Position numbers and translations under genes: made by a program. Source: Devosia sp. (GTDB lineage Bacteria; Pseudomonadota; Alphaproteobacteria; Rhizobiales; Devosiaceae). Taken from it: a stretch of DNA of 64,000 bases. The stretch is taken from positions 1-64,000 of the forward strand of contig NZ_JACZKG010000015.1 in assembly GCF_014860165.1 (NCBI RefSeq), in the 5' to 3' direction. Positions 8,434 through 17,221 of the stretch are shown piece after piece (the first letter of the stretch is position 1; each line of letters begins with the position of its first letter). The notes below the pieces were generated by a model that ran no database searches, was not told where the DNA came from, and worked only from the letters and a program-made list of their open reading frames with translations.

Positions 8434-9531
8434 ATGAACCCCACCCTCACCACTCGCATGGCCAACCTCCGCGCCCGGATGGCTGCCACCAAGACCGATC
8501 TCGTGGTCATCGGACCCTCCAGCCACATGCTCTACCTGGCCGATCTCTCGCCGCACGGCGATGAGCGCCCGGTGCTGCTGATGGTGAGCCCGACCTTCGC
8601 CGGCTTCCTCATGCCCGCACTCAATGTCGACAGCGCCCGCCAGCACACCGATCTGCCCTTCTTCCCATGGGCCGATGCCGACGGTCCCGATGCCGCACTG
8701 GCCGAACTGCTCGCTGCCACCGGAGTGCCGGCTGCCCCTTCCATCGTCCTCGACGAAACCATGCGGACTGATTTCGCGCTGCTCGTACTCGACGCTCTTG
8801 GCGGCGCCACGAGGCGCTTTACCACCGACACCGTCGGCTATCTCCGCTCCCGCAAGGACGATGCCGAATACGATGCGCTCAAGAAGAGCGCCGTCCTCAA
8901 CGATGCCGCCATGGCCGCCGGCTTCGCCGCCCTGCGCCCCGACATTACCGAATACGAAGTCGCCACCGTCATCCGCGATTTTTACAAGGCCAATGGCGCC
9001 ACCACCGAATTCTGCTCGGTCTGCTTCGGTCCCAACGGCGCCTTCCCGCATCACCATACCGGCGAGACCCAGCTCAAGGCCGGCGATGCCGTCCTCATCG
9101 ACACCGGCGGCCGCATCCATGGCTACCCCTCCGACATGACCCGTGTGGGCTATTTCGGCACGGCCCCCGAAGGCTTCGGCCAAATCCACTCGGTCCTCGA
9201 CCGTGCCGTCGAAGCCGCCATCGCCGCCGCCAGGCCCGGCGCAAAAGCCAGGGATGTCGACAAGGCCGCCCGCGACATCATCACCGCGGCTGGCTACGGC
9301 CCCAATTTCCTGCACCGCACCGGCCATGGCCTGGGCATCGACATCCACGAGACGCCCTACATCACCGCGACGTCAGACACAGTGCTCGAAGAGGGTATGG
9401 TCTTCTCCATCGAGCCCGGCATTTACCTGCAGGGCCAGTTCGGCCTGCGCCTGGAAGAGATCGTCATCATTCGCAATGGGGTGGCCGAAATCCTGTCCGA
9501 CATGCCCCGAACGGCGGTCGCGGGCGGTTGA
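8434..9531 (+). CDS. M24 family metallopeptidase (Xaa-Pro dipeptidase/aminopeptidase type)
   Basis: The 365-residue cytoplasmic enzyme has a creatinase-like N-terminal domain and a pita-bread catalytic domain from about residue 145. All five metal ligands can be placed: Asp223 in DTGG, Asp234 in SDMTR, His298 in TGHGLG, Glu327 in SIEPG and Glu341 in LEE. Such enzymes cleave Xaa-Pro bonds in peptides; other M24 members act on different substrates, so the specificity is inferred. It sits downstream of the peptide-binding protein, and putA lies at the other end of the cluster, fitting a peptide-import and proline-use role. Confidence 0.88.
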   Translation: MNPTLTTRMANLRARMAATKTDLVVIGPSSHMLYLADLSPHGDERPVLLMVSPTFAGFLMPALNVDSARQHTDLPFFPWADADGPDAALAELLAATGVPAAPSIVLDETMRTDFALLVLDALGGATRRFTTDTVGYLRSRKDDAEYDALKKSAVLNDAAMAAGFAALRPDITEYEVATVIRDFYKANGATTEFCSVCFGPNGAFPHHHTGETQLKAGDAVLIDTGGRIHGYPSDMTRVGYFGTAPEGFGQIHSVLDRAVEAAIAAARPGAKARDVDKAARDIITAAGYGPNFLHRTGHGLGIDIHETPYITATSDTVLEEGMVFSIEPGIYLQGQFGLRLEEIVIIRNGVAEILSDMPRTAVAGG

Positions 9532-9551
9532 CAGATCTGGGCGAAAATCTC

Positions 9552-10085
9552 ATGGCGAGCCGCACGACCGCGCCCGTTCTGACGACTGACCGCCTCGTGC
9601 TCCGCGCCCACGCGGCCGCCGACTTCCCTGCCTGCTGCACGCTCTGGGCTGACCCTGATGTGACGCGCTACATTGGCGGCCGTCCCAGCACGCCCGAAGA
9701 AGTCTGGTCCCGCCTCCTGCGCTATGCTGGTCATTGGCAGCTACTTGGTTACGGCTATTTCCTCGCCACGGACCGGGCGACAGGCGAACTTGTCGGCGAA
9801 TTCGGCCTCGCCGATTTTCACCGGGACATCGAACCATCCCAGGGCGATGCCCCCGAGGCGGGCTGGGCCATGCTGCCGCAATTCCAGGGCAGGGGACTGG
9901 CCCAGGAGGCGCTCAGCTCTGTCCTCGATTGGGCCGACCAGTCCATGCCCCGCACCGTCTGCCTGATTGATCCAGACAATGCACCATCACTGCGGCTGGC
10001 CGCGCGGCTCGGCTACACCGAATATGCCCGCACGACCTACAAGGAACGCCCCTCGATCCTGTTCGAGCGCCCTTCCGCGCGTTGA
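9552..10085 (+). CDS. GNAT acetyltransferase (RimJ/RimL type)
   Basis: The 177-residue protein carries a GNAT fold: TTDRLVLRAHAAADF at the start, then WADPDVTRYIGGRPS, the acetyl-CoA loop region with QFQGRGLAQEALSSVL, and DNAPSLRLAARLGY near the end. It would acetylate an amino group of a protein or small molecule; the substrate is not predictable. The ATG at 9552 lies 20 bases after the peptidase stop; a TTG at 9528 overlapping that stop is an alternative. It is probably co-transcribed with the peptidase. Confidence 0.85.
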   Translation: MASRTTAPVLTTDRLVLRAHAAADFPACCTLWADPDVTRYIGGRPSTPEEVWSRLLRYAGHWQLLGYGYFLATDRATGELVGEFGLADFHRDIEPSQGDAPEAGWAMLPQFQGRGLAQEALSSVLDWADQSMPRTVCLIDPDNAPSLRLAARLGYTEYARTTYKERPSILFERPSAR

Positions 10086-11036
10086 TCAGGCCCTGAGCAG
10101 CGCCATTCCGGCCGGCACATCTCGCTCGAACACCAGCACGCCGTCCACCACGGTCAACCGCCCCTGGTGCACTGCCGTCTTGCGCGCCGCCACATCCGGC
10201 GGCCCGGCCTTGTCGCGCGTCTCTTCCCATTCGGGGTGGGTGAAATAATACATCGCCGCGTGGTCGCCCACGACCACCACATCGGCATGCCGGGCAAACC
10301 GGCGGTCCATCGGGTCGGCCCCCGGCTGGTCCGCGATCAGCCCCTGCCGCGTCCAATTCACGGCATCGTTCGACCGGTACACGCCCTGGCCACGCCACTC
10401 ATCGACGATCAGCCAATGCCACCCGCCCAGCACGAACACATTGGGCCCTTCATGCGGCGGCCCGTCCGGCGAGCCGGGCAATACCAACCCCTCCTGCCGC
10501 CATTCATACAGGTCCGTGCTGACAGCACTCCAGGTGCTCGAACCGGCATCCTCGTCCTTGTACCACATGCGCCACAGCCCATCCGGGCACTTGAGCACGC
10601 AGGCATCGATCACCCTTGGCCCGTTGAGCACCAGCGGTCCAACCCGCGTCCAGTTCTCGAGGTCGGGACTGGTAAAATGCGTGATCGTGCGCGGCACGCC
10701 GGGCCAGTTGTCCGGCACGCCCGGAATGTAGCTGAGCCACATGTGATACTGGCCTTCCGCCCAGATCACCTCCGGCGCCCAGTGCGTATTGCGCTGTCCG
10801 GCATCCCTGGGATCGTCCAGCCCTGCCACCGTGCCGCGATAATGCCAGCTCGCGCCGTCATCGGTGCTTACGGCTACACCGATCGGCGAGCCATGTATCC
10901 AGGTAAACAGGGGGCCGTCCGCCGCGGGCTGGCGATTGGTGTAGAACATCCACCACTCGTGGGTGCCCTGCTTGCGGATCACGGTGGGGTCCGCTGCCCC
11001 GTCGGCAATCGGATCGCGGTAAATTGGTGCTGACAT
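10086..11036 (-). CDS. GH43-like five-bladed propeller glycosidase
   Basis: The 316-residue protein resembles the GH43/GH32/GH117 propeller group. Repeated blades with W and Y (WWMFYTNR, YHMWLSYI, LWRMWYKDE) are visible, with candidate catalytic acids Asp in RDPIADGAADPTV, Asp in VIDACVLK and Glu in HEGPNVF. No signal peptide is seen, so it should act in the cytoplasm on oligosaccharides. ATG 11036 was chosen because the frame upstream to 11183 lacks propeller features and reaches into the divergent gene. It ends next to the acetyltransferase stop (convergent) and is divergent from the GH2 gene; the two may share a promoter region and a substrate. Confidence 0.75.
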   Translation of the reverse strand: MSAPIYRDPIADGAADPTVIRKQGTHEWWMFYTNRQPAADGPLFTWIHGSPIGVAVSTDDGASWHYRGTVAGLDDPRDAGQRNTHWAPEVIWAEGQYHMWLSYIPGVPDNWPGVPRTITHFTSPDLENWTRVGPLVLNGPRVIDACVLKCPDGLWRMWYKDEDAGSSTWSAVSTDLYEWRQEGLVLPGSPDGPPHEGPNVFVLGGWHWLIVDEWRGQGVYRSNDAVNWTRQGLIADQPGADPMDRRFARHADVVVVGDHAAMYYFTHPEWEETRDKAGPPDVAARKTAVHQGRLTVVDGVLVFERDVPAGMALLRA

Positions 11037-11121
11037 GGCGATATGTCTATCAGCAATTCCGGCTGGATCAACGGTCCGGTTGCGGTCTTGTATGTAAGCG
11101 CCGGCCGTTGCTAAGTAGCTG

Positions 11122-13926
11122 ATGGCTTTTGAATTTGGCGAGGATGGGATGGAGCACGCGGTGCCGGCAGGAGTAGCGGACACGGAAACGGGTGCACGTC
11201 GCCGCCTGTGGCTGGATGGGGTCTGGCAGTTCCGGCACGAGGACGGACCGTGGCGCGAGGCGCATGTGCCCGGTCCGTGGCAGGCGGAGTTTTCGGACCT
11301 CGTCGATACCAGCGGGCGCGCCGTCTACAAGCGCAGCTTTGCCCTGCCCCAGGGCTGGGACAGCCAGGAACTGGCGCTGCAGTTCGGGGCCGTCAGCTAT
11401 TTCTGCGAAGTGCTGCTGAATGGTCAGCCCGTCGGCAGCCATGAGGGTGCCTTCCTGCCGTTCGAAATCGTGCTGCCGGCTTCGGCGCTCAGGGCGCAGA
11501 ATGAGCTCGAAATGCGCGTCACCATGCCGTCGGCCGATCACCGCGCCTATCCCGACCATCCCTTCGGCGAAGTTCCACACGGCAAGATGAGCTGGTATGG
11601 CCGCATCGGTGGCCTGTGGCAGTCGGTGATGCTGGAGGCGCGCGATCCGCGCCATGTCGAGGACGTGGCGATCGTTGCCGGGATGGACGGCAAGGTGTTC
11701 GTCGACCTGGCCCTTTCGGCCCCGAGCGTCGGCATGCCCGTGCAACTTTCGGTGCTCGATGCGGATGGAGCCGTCGTGGCGAAGGCCAGCGCGACGGCCG
11801 GTAGCCAGGTCTCCGCCACCCTGTCCGTAGCCGGCCCCAGGCTCTGGTCCCCCGATACACCGAACCTCTATTCGCTCGTTGTCGATATGGGCACCGACAA
11901 GGTGATCGAGACCTTCGGCTTCCGCACCATCGAGGCCAAGGGCGGCCAGGTGCTGCTCAATGGCGAGGCGATCTACCTCCGTGGCGCCCTAGACCAGGAC
12001 TATTATCCCGATGGCATCTACACGCCGCCCTCGCTGGAATTCCTGGAAGATCAGGCCCGCAGGGCCAAGCATCTCGGCCTCAATCTGCTGCGCTGCCACA
12101 TCAAGGTGCCGGACCCGCGCTATTATGACGTCGCCGACCGGCTGGGCCTGCTGGTCTGGACCGAAGTGCCCAACGTTGCCAGCTTCACCAGCAAGTCGGC
12201 CGATCGCATGCGCGAGACCATGCAAGGCATTCTCAAGCGCGACCGCAATCATCCCTCGATCATCGCGTGGACGCTGATCAACGAGGATTGGGGCACGCGG
12301 CTGGTGGAGAATGCCGAGCACCGCCAATGGCTCAAGGACAGCTACGACTGGCTCAAGGCTGAAGACCCGACTCGCCTGGTGGTCGACAACTCGGCCTGCT
12401 TCCCCAATTTCCACATGAAGACCGACCTCAACGACTATCACTATTACCGGTCGGTACCCGAGCGCCGCCAGGAATGGGACGACATCACCGCCCAATTCGC
12501 TGCCGGCGCTGACTGGACCTTTTCGCCACTCGGCGACGCCGAACGGCGCGGCGACGAGCCGCTGGTCGTCTCCGAATTCGGCGTCTGGGGCCTGCCTGAC
12601 CCCAAGAAGCTCCGCCGCGCAGACGGCGGCGAGCCCAACTGGTTCGAAACCGGTTCGCTCTGGGGCGACGGCGTGGCGCTGCCGCACGGCATCGAGGAGC
12701 GCTTCGCCGCGCTCGACCTCGACCGCACCTTCGGCTCGTTCGATGGCTTCATCGAAAACGTGCAGTGGTACCAATTCATGAACCTGCGCTACCAGATCGA
12801 GCAGATGCGGCTGCATCCCTCGATCATGGGCTATGTCATCACCGAACTGACCGACGTCCACTGGGAGGCCAATGGCCTGATGGACATCGAACGCAATCCG
12901 CGCGTGTTCCACGACGTCTTCGCCCAGATCAATACCGACATGGTCATTGTGCCGCGGCCAAAACGCTATTCGGCCTATCTCGACGAAACGCTCGATATTG
13001 ACATCAGCGTGGCCACGGGTGGCAATGCTCTGCCGGCAGGCGCCATCCTGCGCTGGAGCGGCGACGCGACGGGATCGATAGCCGTCCCGGCCGCTGGCCC
13101 GGTCTCGGTCACCAGCCCCGGCACGCTCGGGCTCGACCTCCCGGCCACCGGCGCGAGCCGCATGGCAAGGCTCGACTTCGTGCTCGAGGCCGGTGGCTCG
13201 GTCGTCGCGCGCAACGCCTGTGATATCGCCCTCTATGCGAGGCGCGACACGGCAGGCCTGCCGAGCATCGCCGCGGCAGATGCCGGCCTGGCCGCCTATG
13301 CTTCCGACTTGGGCTACCGCGTCGTTCCGGCCGGCGAGGCGGACATCGTGCTCTGCCATGCCGCCGATGGCGCCGATGTCGAGGTGATGAAGGCGGGCGG
13401 GCGCTTCCTCATCCTTGCCGATGGCTCCGTCAGAACCAACTGGAACCTGCGCACCGACATGCCCGATGGCGAACTGCCGCATCGCAGCATTGTCGCCGAT
13501 GGCAGGAAATTCCGTCCCAGCCTCGATCAGCATCTGCCGGGCATAAGCCTGGTGGAACGCGAAGGAACCATCTGGCGTGGCGACTGGATCGCGGGTTTCT
13601 CCTGGATCCGCCGCGATGGTCCCTTTGCCGGCATTCCCGGTGGCCCGATCCTTGACCTGAGCTTCTCGGGCGTCGTGCCGCACCACCTGCTGACGGGCTT
13701 CCGGCCTTGGGAATTCGGCAACAACGTCCACGCCGGCGTAGTTGTGGGCTGGGTGCATAAGCCGGCGGCGATCATCGGCGAGAAGCGGGTCGGCCGGGGC
13801 GGGGTGGTCGCCACCACCTTCCGCCTGACGCGGGAAGCGCCGGGCGCCGATCCGGTCGCGGCGGCCCTGTTCGACGCCCTGGTGATGGCGACCACGCAAT
13901 TGCCGGTGGACAGGGGCGGATTCTAG
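11122..13926 (+). CDS. Glycoside hydrolase family 2 protein (beta-glucuronidase/galactosidase type)
   Basis: The 934-residue enzyme has the GH2 sugar-binding domain (about 25-185, LDGVWQFRHEDGPW and WYGRIGGLWQSVMLE), an Ig-like domain, and a TIM barrel from about 280. The probable acid/base is Glu in IIAWTLINEDW and the nucleophile Glu in VVSEFGVWG. A C-terminal region (from about 700) resembles a glutamine-amidotransferase-like fold seen in some large glycosidases. No signal peptide is visible, so it should act in the cytoplasm. ATG 11149 is an alternative start. No sugar transporter or regulator is adjacent; only the divergent GH43-like gene is. Confidence 0.87.
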   Translation: MAFEFGEDGMEHAVPAGVADTETGARRRLWLDGVWQFRHEDGPWREAHVPGPWQAEFSDLVDTSGRAVYKRSFALPQGWDSQELALQFGAVSYFCEVLLNGQPVGSHEGAFLPFEIVLPASALRAQNELEMRVTMPSADHRAYPDHPFGEVPHGKMSWYGRIGGLWQSVMLEARDPRHVEDVAIVAGMDGKVFVDLALSAPSVGMPVQLSVLDADGAVVAKASATAGSQVSATLSVAGPRLWSPDTPNLYSLVVDMGTDKVIETFGFRTIEAKGGQVLLNGEAIYLRGALDQDYYPDGIYTPPSLEFLEDQARRAKHLGLNLLRCHIKVPDPRYYDVADRLGLLVWTEVPNVASFTSKSADRMRETMQGILKRDRNHPSIIAWTLINEDWGTRLVENAEHRQWLKDSYDWLKAEDPTRLVVDNSACFPNFHMKTDLNDYHYYRSVPERRQEWDDITAQFAAGADWTFSPLGDAERRGDEPLVVSEFGVWGLPDPKKLRRADGGEPNWFETGSLWGDGVALPHGIEERFAALDLDRTFGSFDGFIENVQWYQFMNLRYQIEQMRLHPSIMGYVITELTDVHWEANGLMDIERNPRVFHDVFAQINTDMVIVPRPKRYSAYLDETLDIDISVATGGNALPAGAILRWSGDATGSIAVPAAGPVSVTSPGTLGLDLPATGASRMARLDFVLEAGGSVVARNACDIALYARRDTAGLPSIAAADAGLAAYASDLGYRVVPAGEADIVLCHAADGADVEVMKAGGRFLILADGSVRTNWNLRTDMPDGELPHRSIVADGRKFRPSLDQHLPGISLVEREGTIWRGDWIAGFSWIRRDGPFAGIPGGPILDLSFSGVVPHHLLTGFRPWEFGNNVHAGVVVGWVHKPAAIIGEKRVGRGGVVATTFRLTREAPGADPVAAALFDALVMATTQLPVDRGGF

Positions 13927-14023
13927 GGCCGCAATCGGCCGTCCCGGTACCGCCCGGGTGATTTGGCGCGGGCTGGATTATGTGGGAAGAACAGGGGGAA
14001 CCGCCCCGCAGGAGATGGCCAGA

Positions 14024-14506
14024 GTGAGCGTAGCCTTTACCAAGGAAGACAGTGCCGAAACGGCCGCGGAAACCCAGTTGCCCGATCGCCCGATTTCCGT
14101 GCACCCGAACCTGGTGACGGCAGCAGGCATGAAGGCGCTTGCGCAGCAACTCGACCAGGCTCGCCAGGCCTATGAAGCCGCATCGCTCGTCGAGGATGTG
14201 AATGAGCGGCGGCGGCAGGCAGCGGGCCCGCTACGTGACCTGCGCTATCTGACCGAAAGACTCAGGACCGCCCAGCTTGTGCCCGCACCGACGGGCGACA
14301 CAGTGGCTTTCGGCGCCGAGGTCACCTTCACGCGCGACGGCGGTCGCAGGCAAACTTATCGTATCGTGGGGGAGGACGAAGCGGACCCCGCAGCCGGTTC
14401 AATCTCCTATGTATCACCTATCGCCAGAGCCCTCGCGGGCAAGGCCGTGGGCGACAGCGTGACCCTGGGCGAGCAGGATCTCGAGATCGTGGACATTTCG
14501 CAATGA
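14024..14506 (+). CDS. GreA/GreB-family transcription elongation factor-like protein
   Basis: The 160-residue protein has a GreA/GreB C-terminal domain (about 95-158: GDTVAFGAEVTFTRDG, SPIARALAGKAVGDSVTL) preceded by a helical stretch with many Arg and Gln, a shortened coiled coil. Gre factors bind the RNA polymerase secondary channel and rescue stalled complexes; nucleoside-diphosphate-kinase regulator (Rnk) proteins share the fold. The GTG at 14024 has AGGAG 9 bases upstream and yields MSVAFTKEDSAE; ATG 14015 is too close to that site. Its end overlaps the next gene by ATGA. Confidence 0.8.
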   Translation: MSVAFTKEDSAETAAETQLPDRPISVHPNLVTAAGMKALAQQLDQARQAYEAASLVEDVNERRRQAAGPLRDLRYLTERLRTAQLVPAPTGDTVAFGAEVTFTRDGGRRQTYRIVGEDEADPAAGSISYVSPIARALAGKAVGDSVTLGEQDLEIVDISQ

Positions 14507-15258
14507 AGAGAATTGCCGTGGCGCTCGGCGCCCTGTTGCTGCTTAGCCAGAATGCGGCGGCCGGCTGGTATCGCGTGGAGAACTACCAGGGGGCGGTCGG
14601 GCCGGCCGTGGTTCACCTGTCGCTGCAGATCTACGAGTTCGGCAGCGGCATCACGGTCGAGGGTAGCTACTTTGTCGAAGGCGAGAACAAGCCGGTGGTC
14701 ATCTATGGCCACAACCGCGACGGCAGGCTTGAGCTTTGCGAGATAGAGGACGACGCGGAATTCGAGAGGATACTGGTCCAGGGATCAGCAACCCCAGTCG
14801 ATACGTCTGGTTGCCCCATTGTCCTCGATATCGACCTGCGCAACGTCAGCGGCACCTGGCAGGTCGGCGGCGAAAGCCATTCCGTCAAGCTGAAGCAGGT
14901 TGCCAGCCTTGACGACACCGGAGCGGGCGCCATTACCGGAACGGTCGCCATCCCGTTCTGGCACGCCACCACTTCCCACAGGTTCTCAGGTCTCTATACG
15001 CAGACCGATGCAGGCATCTGCATGGAACGACTGCAGGTCATCAACCGGGCCACGGCGCAGGTCGATCAGGAGATCGCATTCGCGGATGATGATCTCTGCA
15101 GTGCCGGCGCTGTCATGACGCAGATATACCAGAATGTCGAAGCCTACCGCGACGGCGACGCAGACATAGTCTCCGTCAATTTTGCCGACGGCAGAATGGG
15201 TTACGCCGTGGACTACCTGGTGGATCCCGTAACCGGATTGCTATCGCCGCTGCGGTAG
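14503..15258 (+). CDS. Secreted protein of unknown function
   Basis: The 251-residue protein begins with a clear signal peptide (MKRIAVALGALLLLSQNAAAG) and should be periplasmic. The mature part is beta-rich with four Cys (CEIEDD, GCPIV, GICME, DDLCS) that could form two disulfides. I recognise no family. Its start overlaps the stop of the Gre-like gene by four bases, so the two are translated from one message, which is odd for an elongation factor and an exported protein. Confidence 0.7.
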   Translation: MKRIAVALGALLLLSQNAAAGWYRVENYQGAVGPAVVHLSLQIYEFGSGITVEGSYFVEGENKPVVIYGHNRDGRLELCEIEDDAEFERILVQGSATPVDTSGCPIVLDIDLRNVSGTWQVGGESHSVKLKQVASLDDTGAGAITGTVAIPFWHATTSHRFSGLYTQTDAGICMERLQVINRATAQVDQEIAFADDDLCSAGAVMTQIYQNVEAYRDGDADIVSVNFADGRMGYAVDYLVDPVTGLLSPLR

Positions 15259-15309
15259 CCGCGCTCACAGCCGGGTGAGTGTTGGCCACGAAATCCTTGC
15301 CGCCACGCC

Positions 15310-15714
15310 TCAGTTGGCGAATGCCCGCAATGCCGTATAGCCGGCAACGGCAGCAACGGCGCTGACCGTAATGCCCCAGACCAAGTCGACGATACTGACC
15401 AAAAGCGGCCAGTCGCGCATGGTCGACAGGTTGGTGAAATCGTAGGTTCCATAGGCAACCAGCCCCAGTAGCGCTCCCAGGCCCAGCGCGGTCAGCCAGG
15501 AACCCGATGCGTTGGCGGGCAGCACGGCAAAGACGACCAGTCCCACCACATAGACCAGGTAGAAGGCGGCCGCGACCGGCAGGTTCGGGCTGTCGCGCAG
15601 CATTGTACCCAATAGTGGCTTGTAGAGGCGCGGCACGGCCAGGCTCAGCCAGATGAAGTCCAGCGCAAAGAAGGCAGCGGCTGAGCCGAGATAGGCAATG
15701 ACGGGATGAGGCAT
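15310..15714 (-). CDS. DUF2177 membrane protein
   Basis: The 134-residue protein has four TM segments and the DUF2177 marks: ALDFIWLSLAVPRLYKPLL at the first helix, YLVYVVGLVVFAV, the glycine-rich LGLGALLGLVAYGTYDFTNL, and VDLVWG. The function is unknown. The ATG at 15714 gives the normal family length. It is divergent from the COG2907 flavoprotein gene; these families often occur together with DUF1365 and fatty-acyl methyltransferase genes, suggesting a role in membrane lipid modification. Confidence 0.85.
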   Translation of the reverse strand: MPHPVIAYLGSAAAFFALDFIWLSLAVPRLYKPLLGTMLRDSPNLPVAAAFYLVYVVGLVVFAVLPANASGSWLTALGLGALLGLVAYGTYDFTNLSTMRDWPLLVSIVDLVWGITVSAVAAVAGYTALRAFAN

Positions 15715-15877
15715 GGTTTCGCTCCGGATATCGGCAGGGTCATGCTCGCATGAGGCGGGTAGAGGGCCAACCGAACAATCCGACACAAACCGGCAAAACA
15801 AGGCCGAAACTCTGAAACTCGGCAAGGGCGCGCTTCGTAGCTTGTTCCACAATACTCCGAACAGGATTGCCCTCACC

Positions 15878-17221
15878 GTGCAGCACACCCAGCGTCCCGA
15901 TCTCACCCACAATCGTCGTATCGCCGTGATCGGGGCTGGCATTGCCGGCCTGTCGGCTGCCTGGCTGCTGAGCCGGCAGCACGAGGTGACGCTGTATGAA
16001 AGGGAGGCTCGGCTGGGCGGCCACGCCAATACCGTGAACGTGGAAACGCCGGCGGGCAGGTTGGCCGTGGATACCGGGTTCATTGTCTATAACGAAGCGA
16101 ACTATCCCAACTTCGTGGCGATGCTCGATCACCTCAACGTCCCCAGCGTGAGCACGCACATGTCCTTCGCGGCTTCAGTGGGCGAGGGGCAGTTCGAATA
16201 TTCGAGTGACCTGCGGGGACTTGTCGGCCAGAAGCGCAACCTGGCCCGGCCCGGCTACTGGCAGATGCTGACCGATATCATGCGCTTCTACGGCCACGCC
16301 GAGAGCCTGCTGGACAGTCCTGAAATCGAGGGAATGACGCTGGGCGAGTTCCTGTCGCTGCATGGCTATTCCGAAGATCTGGTCGACCTGCACGTGCTGC
16401 CCATGTGCGCGGCAATCTGGTCCAGCTCGGCCGAGGCGATCCGCGGCTTTCCCATGCAGGCTTTCGTACGGTTCTTTTCGAGCCACGAACTGTTCAAGGT
16501 CGGTCGCCGCAGGCTTTGGCGCACCGTCAAGGGCGGCAGCCGCAGCTATGTGGCCGCGCTGATGCACGATTTCGGCGACCGGGTCACGGTGGCGCAGGAG
16601 GCGCGCAGCGTGCATCGCCAGGGCGGGCTGGTCACGATCGAAGACGTGAACGGCAATCGCGACGTCTTCACCGACGTGGTGATCGCCACCCATGCCGACC
16701 AGGCCCTGCGCCTGCTGGACAACCCGGACGCCGATGAGCGCCAGGTGCTGGGCGCCTTCTCCTACACCGCCAACCGCGCCGTGCTGCATGACGACGTGAC
16801 GCTGATGCCCAAGCGCCGTCATGTCTGGGCCAGCTGGAACTATATCGGAGCTGCGAGAGGGTCGGATGACCACGCCCTCTGCGTGACCTATTGGATGAAC
16901 CGGCTGCAGAATCTCGATCGCCGTCACCCGGTATTCGTGACCCTCAATCCGCATCGCGAGCCCCGCTCGCAGAGCATCATGCGGACATTCGACTATGAAC
17001 ATCCGCTCTTCAACCAGCAGGCGCTGAGCGCACAGAATGACCTCTGGAAGCTCCAGGGCCGGCACGGCACCTGGTTCTGCGGCAGCTACTTCGGCTATGG
17101 GTTCCACGAGGATGCGCTGCAATCGGGTCTGGCCGTCGCCGAGCGCTTCGGCGTCACGCGGCCCTGGCAGGCGCCCGCCGGGCGCATCGCCGCGCCTCCC
17201 ATGCTGCTGGCCGCCGAATGA
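15878..17221 (+). CDS. COG2907-type FAD-dependent amine-oxidase-like protein
   Basis: The roughly 447-residue flavoprotein has an N-terminal FAD-binding motif VIGAGIAGLSAAWLLS with LYEREARLGGHANTV, then VDTGFIVYNEANYP, and a C-terminal CGSYFGYGFHEDALQSG that closes the FAD site. It belongs to the group found beside DUF1365 and cyclopropane fatty acid synthase-like genes, thought to act on unsaturated or methylated acyl chains. The GTG at 15878 follows CAGGAT and gives the usual length; the frame is open back to 15713 but that part overlaps the DUF2177 start. It overlaps DUF1365 by ATGA. Confidence 0.87.
   Translation: MQHTQRPDLTHNRRIAVIGAGIAGLSAAWLLSRQHEVTLYEREARLGGHANTVNVETPAGRLAVDTGFIVYNEANYPNFVAMLDHLNVPSVSTHMSFAASVGEGQFEYSSDLRGLVGQKRNLARPGYWQMLTDIMRFYGHAESLLDSPEIEGMTLGEFLSLHGYSEDLVDLHVLPMCAAIWSSSAEAIRGFPMQAFVRFFSSHELFKVGRRRLWRTVKGGSRSYVAALMHDFGDRVTVAQEARSVHRQGGLVTIEDVNGNRDVFTDVVIATHADQALRLLDNPDADERQVLGAFSYTANRAVLHDDVTLMPKRRHVWASWNYIGAARGSDDHALCVTYWMNRLQNLDRRHPVFVTLNPHREPRSQSIMRTFDYEHPLFNQQALSAQNDLWKLQGRHGTWFCGSYFGYGFHEDALQSGLAVAERFGVTRPWQAPAGRIAAPPMLLAAE

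Noticed and set aside
11989-13899. 636-codon open frame antisense to the GH2 gene
   Set aside because: Same shadow effect; no domain, no ribosome-binding site, and strong GH2 motifs on the plus strand.
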